This document shows positions 1 through 5,868 of a stretch of 7,183 nt of DNA, in pieces. Every line of letters begins with the position of its first letter. Positions within the stretch are counted from its first letter, which is position 1. The position numbers and the translations under genes are program-made. Under the pieces are notes generated by a model. The model worked only from the letters and a program-made list of their open reading frames with translations, did no database searches and was not told the origin of the DNA. The DNA comes from Myxococcales bacterium (GTDB taxonomy: Bacteria > Myxococcota_A > Bradymonadia > Bradymonadales > Bradymonadaceae): the NCBI GenBank assembly GCA_007120615.1, contig SKNI01000461.1, positions 1-7,183 on the forward strand, written 5' to 3'.

Positions 1-492
1 ATCGGAAGCGAGCCCTCGGTGACCAAACAGCTGATCGATGTTTATAATAAATACGGTCAGGGCGTGGTCAGTCTGATGCCCGTCCCCGAAGAAGAGGTAT
101 CCCGCTACGGCATCGTCACCGGTGAGAATTGGGCGCCTTCTCTTCACCGGGTTCGAGCGATCGTGGAGAAGCCCGATCCCAAAGTAGCGCCGTCGAATCT
201 GGCCGTCATTGGTCGCTATTTGTTGACGCCGGTGATCTTCGACTATCTCAAGGCGATGGAGCCCGATGAAACCGGAGAGATTCAGTTGACCGATGCGCTG
301 TCGAAGCTGGCGCGGGAACGAGCCCTGGTGGGCTATGAATTTACTGGCCGTCGCCATGATCTGGGCGATAAATTGGGATTCTTGACGGCCAATATTTCCT
401 ATGCTTTGCGTCGAGATGATCTGGGGCCGAAGGTTCTGAAATATCTGCGCAGAAAAGTAGCCGAGGCCGATGAAAGTCTGGATGAAGAATAG
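1..492 (+). CDS. galU: UTP-glucose-1-phosphate uridylyltransferase, C-terminal part (5' end outside window)
   Basis: The frame is open from base 1 and gives the last 163 residues. A full GalU is about 290 residues, so roughly the first 130, including the N-terminal nucleotide-binding GxGxGTR loop, lie to the left. The family makes UDP-glucose from UTP and glucose-1-phosphate in the cytoplasm, for polysaccharide, LPS and trehalose/glycogen precursors. Visible family landmarks, in order, are YGIVTGE, VEKPDP (the EKP motif), SNLAVIGRYLLTP (the GRY strand of the sugar-binding half), GEIQLTDAL, and the DLGDKLGFL segment near the end, matching the usual D-x-G-x-K-x-G-y sugar-phosphate loop. The GTG at 19 is internal, not a start. 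The end is intact, with a short acidic tail. The stop codon lies inside the next gene, so the two are probably co-transcribed. ManC-type or RmlA-type nucleotidyltransferases are less likely because these motifs are GalU-like. Confidence 0.93.
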   Translation: MGSEPSVTKQLIDVYNKYGQGVVSLMPVPEEEVSRYGIVTGENWAPSLHRVRAIVEKPDPKVAPSNLAVIGRYLLTPVIFDYLKAMEPDETGEIQLTDALSKLARERALVGYEFTGRRHDLGDKLGFLTANISYALRRDDLGPKVLKYLRRKVAEADESLDEE

Positions 493-1051
493 AATTTCCG
501 CTGGCCTGGCGGTGGCAGCGATGGTGGCCACGCTCAGCGTATCGCCGGTGGTAGAAGCGATGCCGCCGCCGGTGGAGGTCGCCCTCAAAGTGGTAGGCCA
601 GGGCGGTGAAGATCGTCGAGAGATGTCGTGGACCCTCACTCTTGTGGCCGACGGGATAAATCGATTGGAATCCACCGCCGTCGGCGACCAAGAGAATACG
701 ATCGAATTCAGGGGAGATGACCACGAGGTGACGATCAGCAACGAATCTGAAGCCCCCTGGAATTTAATGTGGTCCGTTCTCTGGTCGGAGAATCCCTACC
801 AGGATCTGGCCAATCTCCGGCGGCAGTGGACCGATGAATCGGGGCGGGTCGAGGTGGTAGGCGGGGAGTTGGCCTATTGTTACGGCCCCGGTGATCGGTC
901 GCGATTATGCATCGACACCGAAGCGCGGCGGATTCTCGCCCTGACGGTGACCGTGGACGGCGTGCTCTGGGAACTCAGGTCCAGTCAAAGCGGAGAGCGC
1001 CTGCAGGTGACCGCCGATGGGTCTCTTGTGGCCAGGTTGAGTGGCAGGTGA
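470..1051 (+). CDS. Exported protein of unknown function with signal peptide
   Basis: This 193-residue protein is not one I recognise. It opens with a textbook Sec signal peptide: a basic n-region (Lys/Arg within the first 8 residues), a hydrophobic stretch at about 11-24, and a likely signal peptidase I site after VEA at residue 30. There is no lipobox Cys, so it should be soluble in the periplasm or secreted. The mature part is rich in alternating polar/hydrophobic strands (for example SWTLTLVADG, ILALTVTVDGVLWEL), suggesting an all-beta fold. A LolA-like half-barrel is a guess only. It has just two cysteines, C137 and C147, well placed for a disulfide. The ATG at 470 overlaps galU by 23 bases and has GAGG three bases upstream. 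An in-frame ATG at 482 (MKNR...) gives a more typical signal peptide length and an 11-base overlap, but has a poor ribosome site. It is probably translated with galU. Confidence 0.75.
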   Translation: MKVWMKNRISAGLAVAAMVATLSVSPVVEAMPPPVEVALKVVGQGGEDRREMSWTLTLVADGINRLESTAVGDQENTIEFRGDDHEVTISNESEAPWNLMWSVLWSENPYQDLANLRRQWTDESGRVEVVGGELAYCYGPGDRSRLCIDTEARRILALTVTVDGVLWELRSSQSGERLQVTADGSLVARLSGR

Positions 1052-1072
1052 GAATCCGTTCTCTATTCTTAC
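1048..1072. terminator. Weak hairpin between convergent stop codons
   Basis: GTGAGAAT at 1048-1055 pairs with ATTCTTAC at 1065-1072 (eight pairs, one of them G-U) around a 9-base loop. It spans the stop codons of the exported-protein gene and of copA, which face each other 17 bases apart. This is where a shared bidirectional terminator would sit. The stem is AT-rich and neither side has a U-run, so intrinsic termination is unproven and Rho-dependent termination is as likely. Confidence 0.25.
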
Positions 1073-3669
1073 GCAACCTGAGGCTTCAATGCTGGAGCGG
1101 GCTTTGTTTTGGGCCGGCTGAAATCGCGACGCTTCAACAACAGAGCGTTGGAGACCACGCTGACACTGGACAGGGCCATGGCGGCGGCGGCGAACGCCGG
1201 ATGCAGAAAGCCCAGCGCTGCGACCGGAAGAAGGGCGGTGTTGTAGATAAACGCCCAGAAGAGGTTCTGGCGAATCTTTCCGTACGTGGCCCGGGCGATC
1301 TCAATGGCGCGGCGAACCCCGTCGAGGGAGCCCGAAATGAGTGTGAGATCGGAGGACTCAATGGCGACGTCAGTGCCGGTTCCGATGGCGATCCCAAGGT
1401 CGGCCTGAGCGAGCGCCGGGGCGTCGTTGATGCCGTCTCCCACCATGGCCACCACTCGGGTGCCGCCGGCCTGAATATCTTTGATGGCTTCGGCTTTGTC
1501 TCCGGGGCGAACCTCGGCTTTGATTCGGTGGGATGGGATTCCGACGCGAGCGGCCACGGACTGGGCGGTCTGAGCGTTATCACCGGTGATCATCCAGACG
1601 TCGATTTTTCGACTGTGAAGCCAGGAGACGATCTCGATGGCGTCTTCTTTGATGGCATCTTCGGTAGCCAGAAGGCCGACCAATTGTTTGTTGGCCGCCA
1701 TAGCGATGACGGTCTTGCCCTGTTTTTGGAGGGCTTCGATCTTCTTCCAGTCCAGGGTGACGTCGCAGGTCTCCGAGATCCAGGAGGGTTTGCCGATGAA
1801 GAGGTGACGCCCGTCGATGATTCCGTGGACGCCGTCTCCGGCGACGGTCTTAAAGTCATTGCAGTCGGGAAATTCGATTCCTCGCTCTCGAGCTTCTTCG
1901 ACGATGGCCATCCCAATGGGGTGTTGGCCGGGCTCTTCAAGGCTTGCGGCGAGTCGAAGGATCTCGATCTCATCATCACCGACCAGATCGGTGACGATCA
2001 TCTCGCCGCGGGTCAGAGTTCCCGTCTTATCGAAGACCACGGCGTGAAGGGCTCGAGCGCGCTCCAGGGCCTGGGCGTTTCGAATCAGGACGCCCATACT
2101 GGCCCCTTTACCGGTGCCCACCATCATGGCCATCGGCGTGGCGAGCCCGAGAGCACAGGGACACGCGATGACCAGAACGGCGACGGCCGGCAAGATCGCG
2201 GCCATGGGTGTTCCGAAAAAGGCATGAGCGAAGAATGTGCCGATCGAGATGAGGATCACCGCCGGAACAAAGATACTGGAGACGCGGTCCACCATTTGTT
2301 GGACGTCGGCTTTGGATGCCTGGGCTTCCTCGACCTGGCGAACAATCTGGGCCAGGGCGGTCTCAGAGCCCACGCGGGTGACCCGAATGATGAGCTGACC
2401 GTCGGTGTTGATCGTGCCGCCGATGACCTCGTCTCCTTCGGAGCGGGTCGCCGGGATGGATTCCCCGGTGAGCATGGATTCGTCGACGTCGGCCCGCCCG
2501 TCGATGACGATGCCGTCGGTGGCGATTTTTTCGCCGGCCCGAACTCGAATCTCGTCGCCCAGGGCCAGTTCAGTGGCGGGAACGGCGACCCAGGAATCGC
2601 CTCGGCGCACCTGTGCGGTGGCCGCAGCCAGGTCCAGAAGGGACTCGATGGCCTCTCCGGCTTTTCCTTTGGAGCGCGCTTCCAGCCATTTTCCCAGACC
2701 GATGAGCGTGATGATCATCGCCGCGCTCTCAAAATAAGGGTGGGCGTGGGCGTGGACCCCAAAAATATAGAGCAGGCTGATCACTGTGGAAAATACGTAG
2801 GCCGTCCCGGCACCCAGTGAAACGAGGGTGTCCATATTGAAATGAAACCGCTTGATCGCCTTCCAGGCTCCCACAAAAAAGCCCTGTCCAACGTAAGCGA
2901 CGACAAGGCCCGTGAGGTAAATCAAAAGCCCCAGCCGGGCGACTTCGGCGGTGTGGTTGGACTCCCAGGTGAACCACATCGGGCCCATATCCAGGACCAT
3001 GATCGGGATCGTCAGGGCGACTCCCGCCGTCCATCGTCGAAACCAGAAATCGGCTTCTTCGGCCCGTCGTTCGCTGACGCGACTCTTTTTGGCTTGTACC
3101 GGGGAGGTCGAAGTGGAGGCCGACACGGGACGCGGTTCTTCGACCTGGTATCCTGCTTTCTCTACGGCTCCTTTGAGGCTCGGGTAGAGTTCGTCGACGC
3201 CGGCGTCGGGATCCAACTCAACTTTCGCTGTTTCTGTGGCGAAATTGACGGCAACTGAGGATACTCCACCCACTTTTTCTAGAGCTTGCTCCACCTGACG
3301 GACGCAGGACCCACAGGTCATTCCACGAATCTCGAGAGTGGTGGAATCGCCCGGTTCACTGCTGTCGGAGCGTGCTGGCTTTTGTTCTGCTTGCTCCGGA
3401 TCTGTTGAATCTTCTTCTACTTCTTCGAGTTCTTCCGGAAAATTGTTGGAGGAAGAGACCCGAGCTTCGTAGCCTGCGTCGGCGATGGCCTGAAGGACCC
3501 GCTGGCTGGTTTCCTCGTCACCTTCCACCAGGTCGACGCGGGCCGAGTCTTCGGCCAGATTCACCTCGTAGGATTCTACGTCGTCCAACCCGGAGAGGGC
3601 TTTCTCTACCCGGGCGACGCACTTTCCGCAGGACATTCCATCGATCGAAAGTTGAAGTGTCGACATCAT
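1069..3669 (-). CDS. copA: Cu+-exporting P1B-type ATPase with two N-terminal heavy-metal-associated domains
   Basis: This 866-residue inner-membrane pump uses ATP to move Cu(I) (or Ag(I)) from cytoplasm to periplasm. HMA domain 1 (about 4-70) has GMSCGKC with C14/C17. An acidic Glu-rich linker (about 78-108) leads to HMA domain 2 (about 111-177) with GMTCGSC, C119/C122. Two extra helices (about 214-233, 244-265) precede the P-type core. Core landmarks are TGES at 401-404 (actuator), CPC at 503-505 in the transport helix, phosphorylated D547 in DKTGT, E578 and H583 for ATP binding, TGDN at 695-698 and GDGIND at 744-749. YN at 809-810 and MALSS at 831-835 in the last two helices complete the Cu(I) site signature of the CopA class. 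Oddities are GQHP (582-584 region) where SEHP is usual, and a HAHAH cluster (306-310) in the first external loop. The start overlaps the lgt stop; the second ATG (3664-3666) is better spaced from the ribosome site. Confidence 0.96.
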   Translation of the reverse strand: MMSTLQLSIDGMSCGKCVARVEKALSGLDDVESYEVNLAEDSARVDLVEGDEETSQRVLQAIADAGYEARVSSSNNFPEELEEVEEDSTDPEQAEQKPARSDSSEPGDSTTLEIRGMTCGSCVRQVEQALEKVGGVSSVAVNFATETAKVELDPDAGVDELYPSLKGAVEKAGYQVEEPRPVSASTSTSPVQAKKSRVSERRAEEADFWFRRWTAGVALTIPIMVLDMGPMWFTWESNHTAEVARLGLLIYLTGLVVAYVGQGFFVGAWKAIKRFHFNMDTLVSLGAGTAYVFSTVISLLYIFGVHAHAHPYFESAAMIITLIGLGKWLEARSKGKAGEAIESLLDLAAATAQVRRGDSWVAVPATELALGDEIRVRAGEKIATDGIVIDGRADVDESMLTGESIPATRSEGDEVIGGTINTDGQLIIRVTRVGSETALAQIVRQVEEAQASKADVQQMVDRVSSIFVPAVILISIGTFFAHAFFGTPMAAILPAVAVLVIACPCALGLATPMAMMVGTGKGASMGVLIRNAQALERARALHAVVFDKTGTLTRGEMIVTDLVGDDEIEILRLAASLEEPGQHPIGMAIVEEARERGIEFPDCNDFKTVAGDGVHGIIDGRHLFIGKPSWISETCDVTLDWKKIEALQKQGKTVIAMAANKQLVGLLATEDAIKEDAIEIVSWLHSRKIDVWMITGDNAQTAQSVAARVGIPSHRIKAEVRPGDKAEAIKDIQAGGTRVVAMVGDGINDAPALAQADLGIAIGTGTDVAIESSDLTLISGSLDGVRRAIEIARATYGKIRQNLFWAFIYNTALLPVAALGFLHPAFAAAAMALSSVSVVSNALLLKRRDFSRPKTKPAPALKPQVA

Positions 3670-4643
3670 TTCCCCTTACGGCGTTTCTTCTTCTTTCCCT
3701 TCTTTACGTTGCCCTCATCATCAACGTTGACGACCCCTTTTACCTCTTGCTTTTTTTTATCTTTTTTTCCGTCCCCTTCTTTGTGAGCTGCCCATTCCAT
3801 GACGTCGTTATTTCGCCATCGAGTCCAGCCGTAGATTCCGAGGATGAAGAAGAGTGCGACTGTATATTGAGCGGGGGTCAGTCCGAGGTAGCGAACATCG
3901 CCACCGAAGGCCAGATCTCCCGGCTGAGCGCGCAGGAAATCGAGCATGAATCGATAGGGAGCATAGAGCAGGGGCAAGAGCCACAGATAGAGCCCGCGGC
4001 GTCTGGGCTTCAGGCTCAGGTATAGAAAGAGGGCCGAGATTCCGGCCCACCAGATCGCTTCGTAGAACCCCAGATCATGGCGAATAACACCGTCGGGGAA
4101 TTCCATGGCCAACGGGAAGATCTCGGGGACGGCGCCACCGGTGACGTCGTAGATCCAATTCCAGAGGCCGAAGTCGGCGGCCGCCTGTCCGGGGTGATCG
4201 TGAACCAGGGCGCAGCCGATTCGGCCGAATAAAAAGGCAAACGGCAACGTCCAGGCCGCCAGGCTGGCCCAGGCCAGATGGTCCTCGTCGGGATTTCGGT
4301 AGCACCAGACGATATACGCCAGCCCACCACCGAGGACACCGCCCACGCTGGAGATCGATCCCCAGACCTGGAAGAGAATAAAGGGATTCTCTCTCAGGAC
4401 GTGGGGCTGGTAGGTCAGCACCTCAAAAATATGAGAGAAAATCCAGCCGCAGATGACCAGGTAAATGGCCAGGTTATGGACTTTCTCCGGGGGCACCCCG
4501 AGGACGCGGTTACCGAAGCGGCCGACGAGCCACAACGCTAAGATGATCCCCGTCACGACGGAGAGGCCGAAGGAGTGCAGGGTGAGTGGGCCGAGTTCCC
4601 ACGGTCCGAGTTGCCAGTAGGGAAGAACCCCGAGAACAGACAT
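3666..4643 (-). CDS. lgt: Divergent prolipoprotein diacylglyceryl transferase with a Lys-rich C-terminal tail
   Basis: This 325-residue polytopic inner-membrane protein belongs to the Lgt family, which moves diacylglycerol from phosphatidylglycerol to the lipobox cysteine of prolipoproteins. Alternating hydrophobic segments lie at about 22-41, 57-77, 88-114, 124-143, 193-211, 217-231 and 257-274. Family landmarks are the Gly-rich segment VWGSISSVGGVLGGG (93-107), GRIG (140-143), RHDLGFYE (188-195, usual RHPxQLYE) and the late block YRFMLDFLRAQPGD followed by LGLTPAQ (230-259). The Lgt signature is altered. After GRIG the sequence is CALVHDHPG instead of the usual NFINGExxG, so Asn becomes C144 and the Glu becomes D149. 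The His of the usual SxHGG is V100. About 38 C-terminal residues (288-325) form a basic, Lys-rich cytosolic tail absent from short family members. It is probably a functional Lgt subtype, but an Lgt-like protein with another job is possible. Translation is coupled to copA. Confidence 0.85.
   Translation of the reverse strand: MSVLGVLPYWQLGPWELGPLTLHSFGLSVVTGIILALWLVGRFGNRVLGVPPEKVHNLAIYLVICGWIFSHIFEVLTYQPHVLRENPFILFQVWGSISSVGGVLGGGLAYIVWCYRNPDEDHLAWASLAAWTLPFAFLFGRIGCALVHDHPGQAAADFGLWNWIYDVTGGAVPEIFPLAMEFPDGVIRHDLGFYEAIWWAGISALFLYLSLKPRRRGLYLWLLPLLYAPYRFMLDFLRAQPGDLAFGGDVRYLGLTPAQYTVALFFILGIYGWTRWRNNDVMEWAAHKEGDGKKDKKKQEVKGVVNVDDEGNVKKGKKKKRRKGK
3672..3677 (-). promoter_or_regulatory. Ribosome binding site of copA, inside the lgt 3' end
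   Basis: On the minus strand AAGGGG is followed by two bases and then tandem ATG ATG. The spacing is 2 bases to the first ATG and 5 to the second, which favours the second Met (protein starting MSTLQLS) as the main start. The site lies in the last codons of lgt, so copA translation is probably coupled to termination of lgt translation through an ATGATG/TGA overlap. Confidence 0.65.
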
Positions 4644-4650
4644 TTGAAGA

Positions 4651-4654
4651 CTCC
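4651..4654 (-). promoter_or_regulatory. Ribosome binding site of lgt
   Basis: GGAG on the minus strand sits 7 bases before the ATG at 4641-4643, a good Shine-Dalgarno placement. It supports this Met rather than an alternative frame as the lgt start. Confidence 0.7.
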
Positions 4655-4684
4655 GTTAAATCCAGACAGCGCAGTAAGCCATTG

Positions 4685-4710
4685 TCCCGAGCCAACCAAT
4701 TGGTCCGGGA
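4685..4710. repeat. Nested inverted repeat next to the lgt operator-like dyad
   Basis: The perfect palindrome ACCAATTGGT (4695-4704) is enclosed by TCCCG (4685-4689) and CGGGA (4706-4710). The spacers between inner and outer arms are unequal (5 and 1 bases). Its inner centre lies 22 bases, about two helical turns, from the centre of the dyad at 4711-4732. It could be a second protein site or an RNA fold in the lgt leader. Confidence 0.35.
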
Positions 4711-4732
4711 GGCCATTGAACGTTCATTGGCC
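4711..4732. promoter_or_regulatory. 22-base near-perfect inverted repeat, candidate operator
   Basis: The centre is the perfect 10-base palindrome TGAACGTTCA. It is flanked by GGCCA and TGGCC arms, so 20 of 22 positions are self-complementary with one mismatched pair. It ends about 68 bases upstream of the lgt start. With no spacer at its centre it resembles a dimeric repressor site rather than a hairpin terminator, as no T-run follows on either strand. It does not match the operator consensus patterns I know for CueR or CsoR, so the regulator is unknown. Confidence 0.45.
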
Positions 4733-4839
4733 GGCATGACTACCGCAAAGTGGTCAGGGGTTCAATTTACGAAGTGGGTCGAAAATTTCCCGACCGCCAG
4801 GATTGTCCTGTAACGAAAAGCCACGATCGGTCGAATCAC

Positions 4840-5868
4840 CTAGACGTTAAGCCGTCTGGCGAGGAAGTGGTCGGCCAGCGTGAGAGCAGCCATGGCTTCG
4901 ATGACCGGGACCGCCCGCGGGACGATGCAGGGATCGTGGCGACCTTTCTTGGCCATCGAACCCACAGTGCTCGCCGGTTTAAAGTAGACTCGAAATACGA
5001 TTCGCTCTCCGTTACTGATTCCACCCTGGATGCCGTTTGCGGCGGGGCTGATTCCGGCATCGGGGCCGGAACCGGCGATCCCCGTATGAAATTGCTGGCC
5101 GGCGGCGCGGGCCGCTGCCGGAGCATCACCGAGCCCAACGCCCACGACCGCCCCGACGCTCATAAAGGCGTCGGCCATGCTATTTTTCATTTTCCAGAAT
5201 ACGGGATCGCCGAGACCGGCGGGGAGACCGTCGATGCGGATCTCGATGATCCCGCCCCGAGAGTCCCCCTCTTCTTTGCACGTCTCTAAGTCCTCGGTAA
5301 TTCGCGCGGCGACCTCGGGGTCGGGACACCGAGAGGCGTGAGCGTCCACGTCGTCGATGCTCAGAGCCTCGGGGATATCCTCGGCGATGTTGGTGCCGAT
5401 CTGGCGAGTAAATCCAACCACCGAGACCTCTTCGGGGAGCAAGAGCCTGGCGAAGGAGCCTCCGATCACCCGGGAGACCGTTTCTCGCCCCGAGGCTCGG
5501 CCACCGCCGCGGTAGTCGCGATGGCCGAATTTCTCTTCCCAGACCCGATCGGCGTGACCGGCCCGGTAATAATTGGGATCGTAATCTTTGCTCCGTGCGT
5601 TGGTATTTCGAACCACAACGCAGATCGGTGATCCCAGGCTCTTGCCGTCAAATACACCGCTCAGGATCTCGGCTTTATCGGCTTCCGAGCGGGAGGTGGT
5701 TATCTTGGACTGCCCCGGTCGTCGCCGATTCAGGTGGGGTTGGATATCCCGGTCCAGATCGACGGAGATGCCTGCGGGGAAACCGTCAATCACGGCGCCC
5801 ATCGCCGGGCCGTGGGATTCGCCGAAGGTGGTGAGCGTTAAGAGACGTCCGAATGTGTTGGCGTTCAT
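4840..5868 (-). CDS. aroC: Chorismate synthase
   Basis: This 342-residue cytoplasmic enzyme catalyses the last step of the shikimate pathway, the anti-1,4-elimination of phosphate from EPSP to chorismate, using reduced FMN. All three family signatures are present: GESHGPAMGAVIDGFPAG near the N terminus (residues 16-33, catalytic H19), the RGGGRASGRET block at 120-130 preceded by GHRDY (H116), and KKGRHDPCIVPRAVP at 307-321 with D312. The substrate-binding NRRRPGQ is at 47-53 and NTNARSKDYDP at 88-98. The conserved NGIQGGISNG block is at 278-287. It is slightly shorter than the E. coli enzyme (361 residues), mostly at the C terminus, with no key residue missing. The ATG overlaps the aroDE stop by 4 bases (ATGA), and GGAG eight bases upstream supports this start. 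Confidence 0.97.
   Translation of the reverse strand: MNANTFGRLLTLTTFGESHGPAMGAVIDGFPAGISVDLDRDIQPHLNRRRPGQSKITTSRSEADKAEILSGVFDGKSLGSPICVVVRNTNARSKDYDPNYYRAGHADRVWEEKFGHRDYRGGGRASGRETVSRVIGGSFARLLLPEEVSVVGFTRQIGTNIAEDIPEALSIDDVDAHASRCPDPEVAARITEDLETCKEEGDSRGGIIEIRIDGLPAGLGDPVFWKMKNSMADAFMSVGAVVGVGLGDAPAAARAAGQQFHTGIAGSGPDAGISPAANGIQGGISNGERIVFRVYFKPASTVGSMAKKGRHDPCIVPRAVPVIEAMAALTLADHFLARRLNV

Larger units (their letters stand above)
4644..4839. other. Intergenic leader between aroC and lgt
   Basis: This is the only substantial non-coding stretch in the window (about 196 bases). Short open frames crossing it have no ribosome site and no recognisable product. It contains two adjacent inverted repeats (listed separately), the lgt ribosome site, and a smaller dyad GGTCG/CGACC with a 9-base AT-rich loop near 4778-4796. 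No strong intrinsic terminator follows aroC, and no convincing -35/-10 pair could be read for lgt. The gap separates the shikimate gene pair from the lgt-copA pair and probably carries independent control of the latter. Confidence 0.5.

Noticed and set aside
341..724. 127-codon open frame on the minus strand opposite galU and the exported-protein gene
   Set aside because: No family resemblance, no ribosome site, and it spans two genes with clear coding character on the other strand.
907..2820. Long open frame of 637 codons on the + strand, opposite copA
   Set aside because: It lies almost wholly antisense to the unambiguous copA gene, its product is low-complexity Gly/Asp/His-rich, it has no domain, and its openness is explained by the codon bias of copA.
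3372..4025. 217-codon open frame on the + strand across the copA-lgt junction
   Set aside because: Antisense to two well-supported genes. Its Leu/Phe-rich middle is just the reverse complement of the Lys-rich Lgt tail codons.
4737..4765. Possible minus-strand promoter with TTGAAC as -35 in front of lgt
   Set aside because: At 17-base spacing the -10 would be TAGTCA, matching only two consensus positions, and neighbouring spacings are no better.
4778..4796. GGTCG/CGACC hairpin as an aroC terminator
   Set aside because: The stem is only five pairs, the loop is long and AT-rich, and no T-run follows on the minus strand.
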